A stretch of DNA of 64,000 nt from Pseudomonas peradeniyensis (GCF_014268935.2 NZ_JABWRJ020000002.1:310001-374000), one strand, 5' to 3'; shown: positions 22,885 through 31,686, numbered from the stretch's first letter. Numbers and translations are program-made. The notes: generated by a model not told the origin, from the letters alone.

Positions 22885-24420
22885 TCAGGCATTGCGGGTG
22901 GCAAACACGGCCAGGGCGCGCTCCACGCATTGCGCGGTCTTGCCGAACGCCTGCACGCTGACGTCGGCCAGCGGCTTGCCGTCCTGGTCGGCCACTGCCA
23001 GCATCAGTACCTGGTCACCCACCGCCAGCGAGCGCAGCAACAGGTGCTCGCTGCGGAAGAAGGCGCGTAGCGGTGCCGGCAGCAGGGCGCTGAACTGGGC
23101 ATGGTTGTCGGGCGTCAGGCGCAGTTGCCCGGCTTTTGCCATCAACTTTTGCAACAATTTGTTCTGCACGACGGGCAACGCCATGGTGGCGGCCTCGCGT
23201 GGCAGGCCGGCGGTCTGCTGCACGCGCAGGTAATCGGTGGCCTTGTCCAGGCTCAGCAGCATGATGCGCTGCATGCCGCAGGCCAGCAGGGCGTCTCGGG
23301 CCTGGGTGGCCAGGTGCACGGCGTTGCTGAACGGGCTGGGCTGGGCCAACAGTTCCTGGCACAGCGCGCGCCAGCGGCCGAGGTCCTCGGTACTGGGTGG
23401 CGGCGGGGTGAGCATGTCCGGGTGCGGTCGGCGCTGGTGCCAGGGCCAGATCAGCGCCTCGGCCGGGTGGAACAGCGCATGTCGGGCATGGTGGCGGGCA
23501 CTGGCCGCGGCCTGCTGGTGGACCTGCTGCTGGACATCGTCCAGGGTGGTCTGCAGGTAGAGCGCGGTGAGCAGTTGCCAGCGCAGCAGGTGCGGGTTGT
23601 CCCAGCCCACCTGAGCGGCCAGGGCAAGGCCGTTGGCCAGCAGCACGGTGTTAGGGGGCTGGTTGAACCAGCGGCGCAGGGCCGGCTCGTCGTCCAGGCG
23701 CTGCTGCTGGACCAGCGGGTCCTGCTCGCGGGCGATGTTCAGCACCAGGGCGAGTTGTTCGCGCTCTTCAAGCAGCAGGCGGTAGCCCTGGATGACCCAC
23801 TCGGGTAGGCGCCAGTGTTCGGCCAGGCTCCGGCACAGTTGCATCAGGCGCACCCCGAACAGTTCCTGCTCGACCACGGCGGCGTCCTCGCCCCTGTGGA
23901 TGACCCGTAGCTCCCAGGTGTCGAGCAGCTTGGGGTAGGCCAGCGCCAGAGGCCACAGCGGCGAGAGGAACAGCAGGCTGCCCCAGTGAATCTCCTGCCA
24001 AAGCCGCGCCAGGCGGCTGGCGAACAGGCCGTTGGCCTGCTGGGTGGCGTGCTGGCTGATCAACAGGAATTGGCGCAGCACCGGCGGGATCTCGTCGCCC
24101 GGCATTGCTGGCAGGCGGGCCAGCAACTGGCTGGTACGGGCCAGGCCAAGGCGGTTGAGGGCAATTTCCAGGCTTTCGGCCGGCTCCGCCTGGCTCGCGT
24201 TGGCCGAATGATTGGCCTCGCGCATCACGCACAGGACCAGTGCGGGGCTATCCTGCATCAGTTCGGCAATGTCGCGCAGGGAGCGGCGGCTGTCGTTGAT
24301 GGCCTGTAGAACACGGTCGTGGCTGTCTTTCGGCACTGGTACTCGAATCCCGTCGAGCAGTTTTACCCAGGCCTCTAGACTCGACGGAACCTGACTTGGC
24401 ACCTTGGTTTCAATTGGCAT
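22885..24420 (-). CDS. HDOD-domain protein
   Basis: A 511-residue cytoplasmic protein. The N-terminal part (about residues 15-220) is an HDOD domain, a HD-like helical fold without catalytic metal ligands, seen in RRSLRDIAELMQDSPALVL and SLEIALNRLGLARTSQLLARLP. The C-terminal 130 residues have a GAF-like pattern (ALLACGMQRIMLLSLD onward). HDOD proteins often act in signalling or motility. It is divergent from motAB, and psd-rhdA lie downstream in the same direction. Confidence 0.82.
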   Translation of the reverse strand: MPIETKVPSQVPSSLEAWVKLLDGIRVPVPKDSHDRVLQAINDSRRSLRDIAELMQDSPALVLCVMREANHSANASQAEPAESLEIALNRLGLARTSQLLARLPAMPGDEIPPVLRQFLLISQHATQQANGLFASRLARLWQEIHWGSLLFLSPLWPLALAYPKLLDTWELRVIHRGEDAAVVEQELFGVRLMQLCRSLAEHWRLPEWVIQGYRLLLEEREQLALVLNIAREQDPLVQQQRLDDEPALRRWFNQPPNTVLLANGLALAAQVGWDNPHLLRWQLLTALYLQTTLDDVQQQVHQQAAASARHHARHALFHPAEALIWPWHQRRPHPDMLTPPPPSTEDLGRWRALCQELLAQPSPFSNAVHLATQARDALLACGMQRIMLLSLDKATDYLRVQQTAGLPREAATMALPVVQNKLLQKLMAKAGQLRLTPDNHAQFSALLPAPLRAFFRSEHLLLRSLAVGDQVLMLAVADQDGKPLADVSVQAFGKTAQCVERALAVFATRNA

Positions 24421-24459
24421 ATTGACATCAGTCCGAACTGGCTTTTCGCAATGAGTGGC

Positions 24460-24486
24460 TATAGTCTGGCGCAGTTCTGCCGATAA
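24460..24486 (+). promoter_or_regulatory. Sigma-28 (FliA) promoter of motAB
   Basis: TATAGTCT, an 11-base spacer, then a perfect GCCGATAA. The E. coli FliA consensus is TAAAGTTT-N11-GCCGATAA, so the -10 box matches 8/8 and the -35 box 6/8 at the exact spacing. It lies 64 bases before the motA start. Confidence 0.85.
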
Positions 24487-24550
24487 GTAGAAGAAGAGTT
24501 TTCAAGCTTCCGTTCCCTACCCTGACCACGACAGCAAGTGCTTCCAACTT

Positions 24551-25402
24551 ATGGCTAAAATTATCGGCATCATCGTCGTATTCGCGAGCGTGCTCGGCGG
24601 CTACGTGCTTTCCCACGGCAAGATCGCGGCACTGATCCAGCCGTTCGAAGTGCTGATCATCGGCGGCGCGGCCTTTGGTGCGTTCCTCCAGGCCAACCCT
24701 GGTTACATGACCATGCATGTAATCAAGAAGTCGCTGAAGATGTTCGGCACCCGCTTCACCCACACCTTCTACCTCGAAGTGCTGGGCCTGGTGTACGAAA
24801 TCCTCAACAAGAGCCGTCGTGAAGGCATGATGGCGATCGAGGGGGACATCGAGGACGCCGCGGCCAGCCCGATCTTCGCCAAGTATCCGGCCGTGCTGGG
24901 CGATGAGCGCATGACCGCGTTCATCTGCGATTACCTGCGGATCATGTCCACCGGCAACATGGCGCCCCATGAGCTCGAAGGCCTGTTCGACATGGAGCTG
25001 CTGAGCATGAAGGAAGAGCTGGAGCACCCGTCCCACGCGGTGACCGGCATCGCCGACGGCATGCCCGGCTTCGGTATCGTCGCGGCGGTACTGGGTATCG
25101 TGGTGACCATGGCCTCGCTGGGCGACGGCGACCAGAAGTCCATCGGCCTGCACGTGGGCGCGGCGTTGGTCGGTACCTTCTTCGGTATTCTCGCTGCCTA
25201 CGGCTTCTTCGGCCCGCTGGCCAACGCCCTGCGCCATGATGCGAAAGAGGAACTGAACGTCTACGAGGCGATCAAGGCCTCGCTGGTGGCCTCGGCCTCC
25301 GGCATGCCGCCGTCGCTGGCGGTCGAGTTCGGTCGCAAGGTGCTGTACCCGGCGCACCGCCCGAGCTTTGCCGAGCTGGAACAAGCAGTACGCGGTCGCT
25401 AA
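24551..25402 (+). CDS. motA: Flagellar motor stator protein MotA
   Basis: Proton-channel stator subunit of the flagellar motor, 283 residues, four membrane helices. The cytoplasmic loop carries the charged residues that contact the rotor (near EGDIEDAAASPIF and ELEHPSHAVTGIADGMPGFG). PGFGIVAAVLGIVVTMASLG is the third helix region with the conserved proline. The motB start follows after 3 bases. Confidence 0.97.
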   Translation: MAKIIGIIVVFASVLGGYVLSHGKIAALIQPFEVLIIGGAAFGAFLQANPGYMTMHVIKKSLKMFGTRFTHTFYLEVLGLVYEILNKSRREGMMAIEGDIEDAAASPIFAKYPAVLGDERMTAFICDYLRIMSTGNMAPHELEGLFDMELLSMKEELEHPSHAVTGIADGMPGFGIVAAVLGIVVTMASLGDGDQKSIGLHVGAALVGTFFGILAAYGFFGPLANALRHDAKEELNVYEAIKASLVASASGMPPSLAVEFGRKVLYPAHRPSFAELEQAVRGR

Positions 25403-25405
25403 GCC

Positions 25406-26422
25406 ATGGAGAACAATCAGCCCATCATCGTCAAGCGCGTCAAGCGCTTTGGCGACGGCCATCACGGCGGCGCCTGGAAAATCGCCTTCGCCGACTTCGC
25501 CACAGCGATGATGGCGTTCTTCCTGGTGCTCTGGCTGCTGTCGACGGCCACGCCCGAGCAGAAGATCGCCATCGCCGGCTACTTCAAGGATCCGATCGGC
25601 TTCTCCGAGAGCGGTACGCCCTACATCATCGACCTGGGCGGCTCGCCGCAACTGGCGCCGGAAAAGACCATCAACCCGGAAGTGAAGTCCGAGCCGACCC
25701 CTGACACCAGCCTGCAGCTGGACAAGGACAAGGTCGAGACCATGGCCGAGCAGGTAGAGCGCGAGCGCCTCGAACTCTTGCTGCAGGAGTTGCAGAACAA
25801 GGTCGAGGAAAACCCGCAGCTGCAGAAGTTCAAGGACCAGATCCTGTTCGAGATCACCCAGGACGGCCTGCGCATCCAGATCATGGACGCCGAGAACCGG
25901 CCGATGTTCGACCTGGGTAGCGCACGCCTGCAGCCGTATTTCGAGGACATCCTGCTGGCCATGGCCGACACCATCAAGGCGGTGCCGAACAAGATCAGCA
26001 TCAGTGGCCACACCGACGCCAAGCCGTATTCCGGCACCGGCGACTTCGGCAACTGGGAACTGTCGGCCAACCGCGCCAACGCCGCGCGTCGGGCCCTGGT
26101 TGCTGGCGGCTATCCGGACGAGCAGGTGGCGCGGGTGGTCGGCTATGCTTCGTCGTCGCTGTTCGACCGGGCCAATCCGTTCAACCCGGTCAACCGCCGC
26201 ATCGATATCATCGTCCTGACCAAGAAGGCCCAGCGCGATATCGAGGGTGAGCAGGGCGCGCCGGAGGCTACGCCACCGGCCACTGCAACGCCGCCTGCGG
26301 ACGCTGCACCGGGGGCCGCTGCGGCGCCGAGCGATGCGCCTATGCAGCCGCGTGAACTGCGCCAGAAGCTGAACATCTTCGAGGATGGCGTGTTGAAGAT
26401 GGATGAGGCCAAGGACCAGTAA
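25406..26422 (+). CDS. motB: Flagellar motor protein MotB
   Basis: Stator partner of MotA, 338 residues. One N-terminal membrane helix with the proton-binding aspartate (KIAFADFATAMMAFFLVLWL), a periplasmic plug and linker, and an OmpA-like peptidoglycan-binding domain (SISGHTDAKPYSGTGDFGNW, ANRRIDIIV-like end). The tail is rich in alanine and proline. It is followed by a GC-rich hairpin. Confidence 0.97.
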   Translation: MENNQPIIVKRVKRFGDGHHGGAWKIAFADFATAMMAFFLVLWLLSTATPEQKIAIAGYFKDPIGFSESGTPYIIDLGGSPQLAPEKTINPEVKSEPTPDTSLQLDKDKVETMAEQVERERLELLLQELQNKVEENPQLQKFKDQILFEITQDGLRIQIMDAENRPMFDLGSARLQPYFEDILLAMADTIKAVPNKISISGHTDAKPYSGTGDFGNWELSANRANAARRALVAGGYPDEQVARVVGYASSSLFDRANPFNPVNRRIDIIVLTKKAQRDIEGEQGAPEATPPATATPPADAAPGAAAAPSDAPMQPRELRQKLNIFEDGVLKMDEAKDQ

Positions 26423-26425
26423 ATG

Positions 26426-26450
26426 ACAGGGGCCGCTTAGCGGCCCCTGT
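26426..26450. terminator. Hairpin between motB and TIR-like gene
   Basis: ACAGGGGCCGC and GCGGCCCCTGT form an 11-bp perfect stem in the 32-base gap between convergent genes. There is no U-run, so it may only stabilise the 3' ends. Confidence 0.6.
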
Positions 26451-26454
26451 GCAT

Positions 26455-26934
26455 TCAGAAGCCGCGCCTGATCTTGGCCTTAAGGTCGGCGTGGAAGAAA
26501 TCCGCGTTGTCCCTGTCCGACAGGTTCCCGCGCCCGCTCATCGAGGCCATGGCGCGGCCAAAGGTCTGCTCGTCATGGTAGGCCCGCACGAACAGCTCGA
26601 TATGCTCCCGCTCGCGCATTGCTGGCCACCTGCCCAGGCACTCCGGCAGCTCGCCGCTGCCCGCGTGATAGAAACTCACCCGACGATTGGCCATGGCCGC
26701 GGCGCCCAAAAGCCAGGTGGTCCACCAGTCGTCGACGGTGCGCTCGGACAGCACGCCGATCCAGTGGGTGGCATCGGCCATGTGCTGGCAGAAGCCGCCA
26801 TGCAGGTCGTCCAGGGTCTGCCCTTCACTGTCGAAGGGCACCAGTTGGGTGGGAATGCCTTCGAGCAGCAGGCGTTCATTGAGGATGAAGGCATCGAGCC
26901 GCTCATCCCGGCGGTAACTGATGAATACCGGCAT
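26455..26934 (-). CDS. Standalone TIR-like domain protein
   Basis: A 159-residue soluble protein. The N terminus MPVFISYRRDERLDAFILNE is the first strand and helix of a TIR/SEFIR-type fold. ADATHWIGVLSERTVDD then WWTTWLLGAAAMAN matches the later 'xxVLSxxYxxSxWWxxEL' motif. The glutamate that catalyses NAD cleavage in enzymatic TIRs is not at its expected place, where W/L occurs, so it may be a binding rather than NADase version. It sits alone between motB and rsgA, with no obvious defence partner. Confidence 0.72.
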   Translation of the reverse strand: MPVFISYRRDERLDAFILNERLLLEGIPTQLVPFDSEGQTLDDLHGGFCQHMADATHWIGVLSERTVDDWWTTWLLGAAAMANRRVSFYHAGSGELPECLGRWPAMREREHIELFVRAYHDEQTFGRAMASMSGRGNLSDRDNADFFHADLKAKIRRGF

Positions 26935-27080
26935 CCTTGTTGCCCTCCCTGATCAATACCGACGACAAGTCATGACGATCAGGGAAAGCAGGGGTAGGGA
27001 CAATAGGTGACCACGAAACCGGAGCGGTCCTACCTAGCGCGGTAATATTTCCTACGGTCGAGGTAGGCAAACCTGCCCAG

Positions 27081-28112
27081 TCAGTAGGTGTCTTCCGGCA
27101 GGCTGGCGATGATCGAGCGGTAGCTGTTCATCCGCTGCTGGGTGACGCTGCCGTCCTCCAACGCCTTGAGCAGGGCACAACCGGGCTCGCGATCATGCTT
27201 GCAGTCGCGGAAGCGACAGTGGCCGATCAGTTCGCGGAATTCGATGAAACCATCCTCCACGTCGTCGCGGCTGACGTGCATCAGGCCGAACTCGCGGATG
27301 CCTGGCGAGTCGATCAGGTCACCGCCGTTGGGGAAGTGATAAAGGCGTGCGGTGGTGGTGGTATGGGTACCCTGGCCGGACCATTCCGACAGGTCGCCGA
27401 CGCGCGTGTCGGCGGCGGGCAGCAGGCTGTTGACCAGCGAGGACTTGCCCACGCCGGACTGGCCGACGAACACGCTGATATGGCCGTCGAGGGTTTCCTG
27501 CAGGCGCTGCATGCCATCGCCGTGGTGGGCCGAGACTTCCAGCAGCGGGTAGCCCAGGCCACGGTAGACTTCGAGCATCGCGTGGAGGGTCGGACCGTTC
27601 TCGTCATTGATCAGGTCGGCCTTGTTCAGCAGCAGCAGCGGGCGGATGCCGGCATGCTCGGCGGCCACCAGGTAGCGGTCGATCAGGTTGGGGTGCGGCT
27701 CGGGCGCCGGGGCGAAGACAATGACGATCAAGTCGACGTTGGCCGCCACCGGCTTGAGCTGGCCATGGTTGTTCGGTCGGCACAGCTCGGTGCTGCGCGG
27801 CATCTGCGCGACGATCACGCCGATACCCTGGTTGCCGGCGCGCCAGACCACGCGGTCGCCAGTGACCAGCGCCGGCAGGTTGGCCCGCAGGTGGCAGCGG
27901 AAGACCTGGCCGGCGGCCTCGCCGTCCTGGGCCTCGACCTCGACCTGCACGCCGAAGTGGGCAATCACCAGGCCCAGCTGCTCCGGCCCCAGATCGCCAC
28001 CCTCCAGCTCCTGCAGCACGTGCTGCTCGCGTTTGGCGGCGCGGGCGGCGCGTTCGCCCTGGATCTTTTCGATGCGCCAGTTCTGGCGGCGGTTGAGCTG
28101 GCGTTTGGCCAT
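27081..28112 (-). CDS. rsgA: Ribosome small-subunit-dependent GTPase RsgA
   Basis: A circularly permuted GTPase that helps mature the 30S subunit. The 343 residues hold an N-terminal OB-fold, then G4 (LLLNKADL), G1 ([12 protein letters not shown]) and G3 ([10 protein letters not shown]). The C-terminal zinc-binding C-H-C residues lie within [18 protein letters not shown]. The N terminus ([18 protein letters not shown]) is the usual basic tail. It is divergent from orn. Confidence 0.97.
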   Translation of the reverse strand: MAKRQLNRRQNWRIEKIQGERAARAAKREQHVLQELEGGDLGPEQLGLVIAHFGVQVEVEAQDGEAAGQVFRCHLRANLPALVTGDRVVWRAGNQGIGVIVAQMPRSTELCRPNNHGQLKPVAANVDLIVIVFAPAPEPHPNLIDRYLVAAEHAGIRPLLLLNKADLINDENGPTLHAMLEVYRGLGYPLLEVSAHHGDGMQRLQETLDGHISVFVGQSGVGKSSLVNSLLPAADTRVGDLSEWSGQGTHTTTTARLYHFPNGGDLIDSPGIREFGLMHVSRDDVEDGFIEFRELIGHCRFRDCKHDREPGCALLKALEDGSVTQQRMNSYRSIIASLPEDTY

Positions 28113-28221
28113 GAGGGTTCCGTGTCGGCGGGGCAGAAAGAAAACGGCGGGCAGTTTAGCACGGCACGCCCACGAGCCGCCCCGCTAGGCTAATATGACG
28201 GGCTATTCGAGGAGCCTTTTC

Positions 28222-28764
28222 ATGCACAACCCACAGAATCTGATCTGGATCGATCTGGAGATGACCGGCCTGGACCCGGACAACGACGTCATCATCGAGA
28301 TGGCCACCATCGTTACCGACAGTGAGCTGAACACGCTGGCCGAAGGCCCGGTGATCGCCATTCACCACAGCGACGAAGTGTTGGCGCGCATGGACGAGTG
28401 GAACACCCGCACCCACGGCGCCTCGGGCCTGACCCAGCGTGTGCGCGAGAGCAAGGTGAGCATGGCCGAGGCCGAGGCGCAGACCATCGCCTTCCTCGAA
28501 CAGTGGGTGCCGAAGGGCAAGTCGCCGATCTGTGGCAACAGCATCTGCCAGGACCGGCGTTTCCTCTATCGCCACATGCGCGAGCTGGAAAACTACTTCC
28601 ACTATCGCAACCTCGATGTCTCCACGCTCAAGGAACTGGCCGCGCGCTGGGCGCCGGAAGTGCGTGACAGCTTCAAGAAGGGCAGTACCCACCTGGCGCT
28701 GGACGACATTCGCGAGTCGATTGGCGAGCTGCGTCACTATCGCGAGCATTTCATCAAGGTCTGA
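28222..28764 (+). CDS. orn: Oligoribonuclease
   Basis: DEDDh 3'-5' exonuclease that degrades 2-5 nt RNAs and the c-di-GMP breakdown product pGpG. The 180-residue length is normal. Motifs are [13 protein letters not shown] (DxE), the [14 protein letters not shown] aspartate, and the late [10 protein letters not shown] with H-D. ATG 28222 follows GAGGAG at 28209-28214. Confidence 0.97.
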   Translation: MHNPQNLIWIDLEMTGLDPDNDVIIEMATIVTDSELNTLAEGPVIAIHHSDEVLARMDEWNTRTHGASGLTQRVRESKVSMAEAEAQTIAFLEQWVPKGKSPICGNSICQDRRFLYRHMRELENYFHYRNLDVSTLKELAARWAPEVRDSFKKGSTHLALDDIRESIGELRHYREHFIKV

Positions 28765-28856
28765 CCTTGCCGAGCGCCGACGATCGTCGGCGCTCCCCCT
28801 TTTGGTGCCCTGCGCGACTGGGTAGACTGCGCGCCTTTCCCGCACGGACCTGCACC

Positions 28857-29468
28857 ATGTTGCTGATGCTCTACCTCATCGCCATCACCGCCGAAGCCAT
28901 GACTGGCGCCCTGTCCGCCGGCCGCCGCGGCATGGACTGGTTCGGCGTGGTGCTGATCGCCTGTGTCACCGCGCTGGGTGGCGGCTCGGTGCGCGACGTG
29001 CTGCTCGGGCACTACCCGCTGACCTGGGTGAAGCACCCGGAGTACCTGGTGCTGACCAGCTTCGCGGCGCTGCTGACGATTTTCATCGCGCCCTTGATGC
29101 GGCACCTGCGGTCGCTGTTCCTGGTGCTCGATGCCCTGGGGCTGGTGGCGTTCACCCTGATCGGCTGCATGACCGCGCTGGAGATGGGGCAGGGGTTCCT
29201 GGTCGCTTCGATCAGCGGGGTGATTACCGGGGTGTTTGGCGGCATCCTGCGGGATATCTTCTGCAACGATATTCCGTTGGTGTTTCGGCGTGAACTCTAT
29301 GCCAGTGTGTCGTTCGCGGCGGCTTGGTTCTACCTGGGGTGTGTTTACTTCAAGGTGCCGGCGGAGCAGGCCATGTTGCTGACACTGTTTGGTGGTTTTC
29401 TGGTGCGGTTGTTGGCGATTCGGTTTCATTGGGAGATGCCGAAGTTTCATTACAACGATCAACAATAG
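28857..29468 (+). CDS. TRIC/YicG-like trimeric intracellular cation channel family protein
   Basis: A 203-residue inner-membrane protein with about seven hydrophobic helices arranged as two UPF0126 repeats. The first repeat has TALGGGSVRDVLLG and the second GVFGGILRDIFCNDIPL, the pair of glycine-rich RD motifs typical of bacterial TRIC channels. It is probably a monovalent cation channel. ATG 28857 starts right at the first helix. It follows orn in the same direction. Confidence 0.88.
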   Translation: MLLMLYLIAITAEAMTGALSAGRRGMDWFGVVLIACVTALGGGSVRDVLLGHYPLTWVKHPEYLVLTSFAALLTIFIAPLMRHLRSLFLVLDALGLVAFTLIGCMTALEMGQGFLVASISGVITGVFGGILRDIFCNDIPLVFRRELYASVSFAAAWFYLGCVYFKVPAEQAMLLTLFGGFLVRLLAIRFHWEMPKFHYNDQQ

Positions 29469-29503
29469 ATATAGCGCTGCGCTCTGAGATGTTCAGTTGT
29501 CCT

Positions 29504-29530
29504 TGTGGGAGCCGGCTTGCCGGCGAGAGC
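29504..29530. repeat. Single REP element
   Basis: TTGTGGGAGCCGGCTTGCCGG, one copy with its own small hairpin, just past the TRIC-like gene. Confidence 0.8.
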
Positions 29531-29580
29531 ATATAACTGTAGCTATACTGCTAGTGCCCCAATAATTGGCCCATGCCCGT

Positions 29581-29606
29581 TGATCTTGATCTTGATCTTG
29601 ATCTTG
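29581..29606 (+). repeat. Hexamer tandem repeat (TGATCT)4
   Basis: Four perfect TGATCT units plus two bases, at the outer edge of the left arm of the long inverted repeat. A short reading frame through it is repeat-derived. Confidence 0.95.
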
Positions 29607-29641
29607 CTTCTAAGCGCGCGATAGTTCAGGCAACGCCAATT

Positions 29642-29869
29642 GCGACTTCAGGAGGCCGAGCGGAGTTCTTGCGGAGGGAGGTGACGGGCATGGATGCCCG
29701 TCAAGCGCTGCGCCCCAGGATGGGGCGTTCAGCGCGGTCCTCCCGGGAGCAAGAACGGAGCGAGGGAACCCCGGAGCGAAGCGTAGGGGCCGGATGAATG
29801 GAGCGAGGATTTTTTGGTGACTTTTTGATCCTTCAAAAAGTTACCCGCCGTAAGGGCGGAAAGGTGACT
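29642..29869 (+). repeat. Left arm of long inverted repeat
   Basis: About 228 bases that match, in reverse orientation, 31475-31686 plus 30020-30039. Clear shared blocks are GCGACTTCAGGAGGCCGA, GTGACGGGCATGGATGCCCG, GCGGTCCTCCCGGGAGCAAG, GGCCGGATGAATGGAGCG and CGTAAGGGCG. Inside each arm are smaller palindromes such as GACGGGCATGGATGCCCGTC. No coding potential beyond short low-quality frames. Confidence 0.9.
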
Positions 29870-30019
29870 TCGCGTCACCATCGCGAATGAATGCGCATAT
29901 AGCTTTCAAAACACATGCTCTAAAAGTCAAAGTCAAAGTCAAAGTCAAAGTCAAAGTCAAATGCGATCGGCGTGGGTTTTCACAGTTGTAAGCGCATTCA
30001 TTAGCTATACTGACGCATA
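29870..30019. repeat. Centre of the inverted-repeat element with (AAAGTC)n tract
   Basis: The spacer between the arms. It holds about 6.5 copies of AAAGTC at 29923-29961. The copies AATGAATGCGC (from about 29886) and its complement GCGCATTCATT (from about 29992) continue the inverted homology inward. Nothing that looks like a gene. Confidence 0.85.
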
Positions 30020-30039
30020 GTCACCTTTTCGCCCTTACG
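30020..30039 (-). repeat. Inner part of the right arm, cut off by the IS
   Basis: TCACCTTTTCGCCCTTACG is the complement of CGTAAGGGCGGAAAGGTGA in the left arm. It stops exactly at the IS end, and the right arm resumes after the IS at 31475. Confidence 0.88.
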
Positions 30040-30087
30040 TGAACTGACCCCCGAAAGTTGGACACCTTATCCCTTGGAGGGTGTTCC

Positions 30088-30620
30088 ATGACGAAATACA
30101 ACCTGGCGCTCAAGCAGGCACTCATCGAAGAGTGCCTTTCTGCCCGCAGTGTTCATGAAGTGGCACTGAAGCATGAGCTGAGCCCTTCGCTGCTGCGCCG
30201 CTGGGTAAAGGGCTATGAGAAACACGGCGCAGCCGGTTTGATTCCCAAGTACAGTCACTACGATGCTCAGTTCAAATTAAAGGTTTTGCAATGCATCGAG
30301 CAAGACGGGCTGTCTGCTCAGCAAGCATGCGTAAGGTTTGATATCCGTGGGCCGAGCAGCATCAGGCAATGGAAAAGGCTGTACGATGAAGGCGGAATAG
30401 AAGCCCTTCATCCGAACCGTGCCCAGAGTTAAACATGCCGCAAGCCATCAAAGCAATCCAGCGCAGGACCTTCTGCACCTTCGGATCGTGAGCTCACGCC
30501 TGAGCAAATGCTCGAAGAGCTGGAATATCTGCGCGCGGAGAATGCCTATCTAAAAAAGCTCGATGCCTTGCCAGTCAAGCGGACCCACGCACTGCGCAGG
30601 CAAGAAAACGCAAGCTGTCA
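30088..30620 (+). pseudogene. IS3-family OrfA (HTH subunit), frameshifted
   Basis: The frame opens at ATG 30088 after TTGGAGGG. It encodes two helix-turn-helix segments of the IS150-type OrfA (VHEVALKHELSPSLLRRWVK and LSAQQACVRFDIRGPSSIRQ). It ends early at TAA 30430. The normal C-terminal coiled coil continues past it in the same frame (ELTPEQMLEELEYLRAENAY, near 30490-30560), so small indels between about 30415 and 30490 created the stop. Confidence 0.85.
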
Positions 30621-31442
30621 AGGATTAAGGCGTGAGCATCGACTCGCTCTGCTGTTGCGCGCTGCAGGCCTGGCACGCAGTACCTTTTACTACCAAAGCA
30701 AAGTGTTGCAGACCGACAGGCATGCTGCCCTCAAGGAACGCATCGACAGGGTCTATCACCAGCATAAGGGCGGTATGGCTACCGCCGTATACTGCGGTTC
30801 TTGGGCACAATGCCGAGGTGATCAATCACAAGAAGGTGCAGCGGCTGATGCAGTTGATGGGCCTCAAATCGCTAGTCAAAGTGAAGAAATATCGCTCGTA
30901 TCGAGGCTCCGAGGGGCTTGTTGCATCTGATTTGCTCAAGCGTGAATTCAAGGCGCAGGCCCTAATCAAAAATGGGTAACCGACGTGACAGAGTTCAAGG
31001 TAAAGGGCCAGAAGCTATTTCTTTCGCCGGTGATGGACCTGTACAACGGCGAGATCCTCGCTTATCAGATCAACCGACGCCCTGAGTTCAGGATGGTTTC
31101 GACAATGCTGGAGCAAGCTTTCGAGCAGCTGAATCAAGATGACAAACCAATATTGCACTCCGATCAAGGCTGGCAGTATCAGCAGCCAGCTTACCGGCAC
31201 ATGTTGGCCGGGAAGAATATCGAGCAGAGCATGTGCGAAGGAAACTGCCTGGACAACGCCGCGATGGAAAGCTTTTTGGCACGCTCAAGAGCGAGTTCTT
31301 TTATCTGGAATCGTTTGAGAGTGTTGAACAACTGGCATCAGGGCTAGAGGATTACATCGCTTACTACAACCAAGAACGCATCAGTCTCAGACTAAATGGC
31401 TTGAGTCCGGTACAATTTCGGACCCAAGCGCTGAACCCATAG
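30601..31442 (+). pseudogene. IS3-family OrfB (DDE transposase), frameshifted
   Basis: The transposase core is readable only by switching frames. LALLLRAAGLARSTFYYQSK is in frame 1. HNAEVINHKKVQRLMQLMGL is in frame 2 after a shift near 30775. WVTDVTEFKVKGQKLFLSPV is in frame 1 again after a shift near 30965. The last part (GTLKSEFFYLESFESVEQLA) is in frame 3 after a base loss in the T-run near 31272. The DDE residues survive in D-T-E, HSDQGWQY and NAAMESF. It is therefore inactive as it stands. Confidence 0.88.
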
Positions 31443-31474
31443 CGTACCCTGTCCAACTTTCGGGGGTCAGTTCA

Positions 31475-31686
31475 ACGGCGAGTCACTTTTTGTCAAACGC
31501 GACAAAAAGTAACCAAAAAACGCTGCGCTCCATTCATCCGGCCCTCCGCTTCGCTCGGGTCCCCTCACTCCGGCCTTGCTCCCGGGAGGACCGCGCTGCA
31601 GGGCCCATCCTGGGCCCCAGCGCTTGACGGGCATCCATGCCCGTCACCTCCCTCCGCAAGGCCTGCGTTCGGCCTCCTGAAGTCGC
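31475..31686 (-). repeat. Right arm of long inverted repeat (outer part)
   Basis: Reverse-complement partner of 29642-29850, about 80-85% alike by eye. It resumes directly after the IS with the ACG duplication. It contains the mirror blocks CATTCATCCGGCC, CTTGCTCCCGGGAGGACCGC and CGGCCTCCTGAAGTCGC. Confidence 0.9.

Larger units (their letters stand above)
30040..31474 (+). mobile_element. IS3-family (IS150-like) insertion sequence, decayed
   Basis: A 1435-bp element with terminal inverted repeats TGAACTGACCCCCGAAAGTT (from 30040) and its complement ending at 31474. It begins TG and ends CA. The 3-bp sequence ACG is present on both sides (30037-30039 and 31475-31477), as expected for IS3-family target duplication. 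Two transposase frames are present but broken by frameshifts, so it is probably immobile on its own. It sits inside the right arm of the long inverted repeat. Confidence 0.93.

Noticed and set aside
29573..29797. A 74-residue frame on the plus strand through the hexamer tract and left arm
   Set aside because: It starts in a simple repeat and then reads the inverted-repeat arm; the mirror arm gives a similar false frame (31534-31785). No ribosome site or family pattern.
29923..29961. Short regular repeats as a possible CRISPR array
   Set aside because: The unit is six bases with no spacers, so it is a simple tandem tract.
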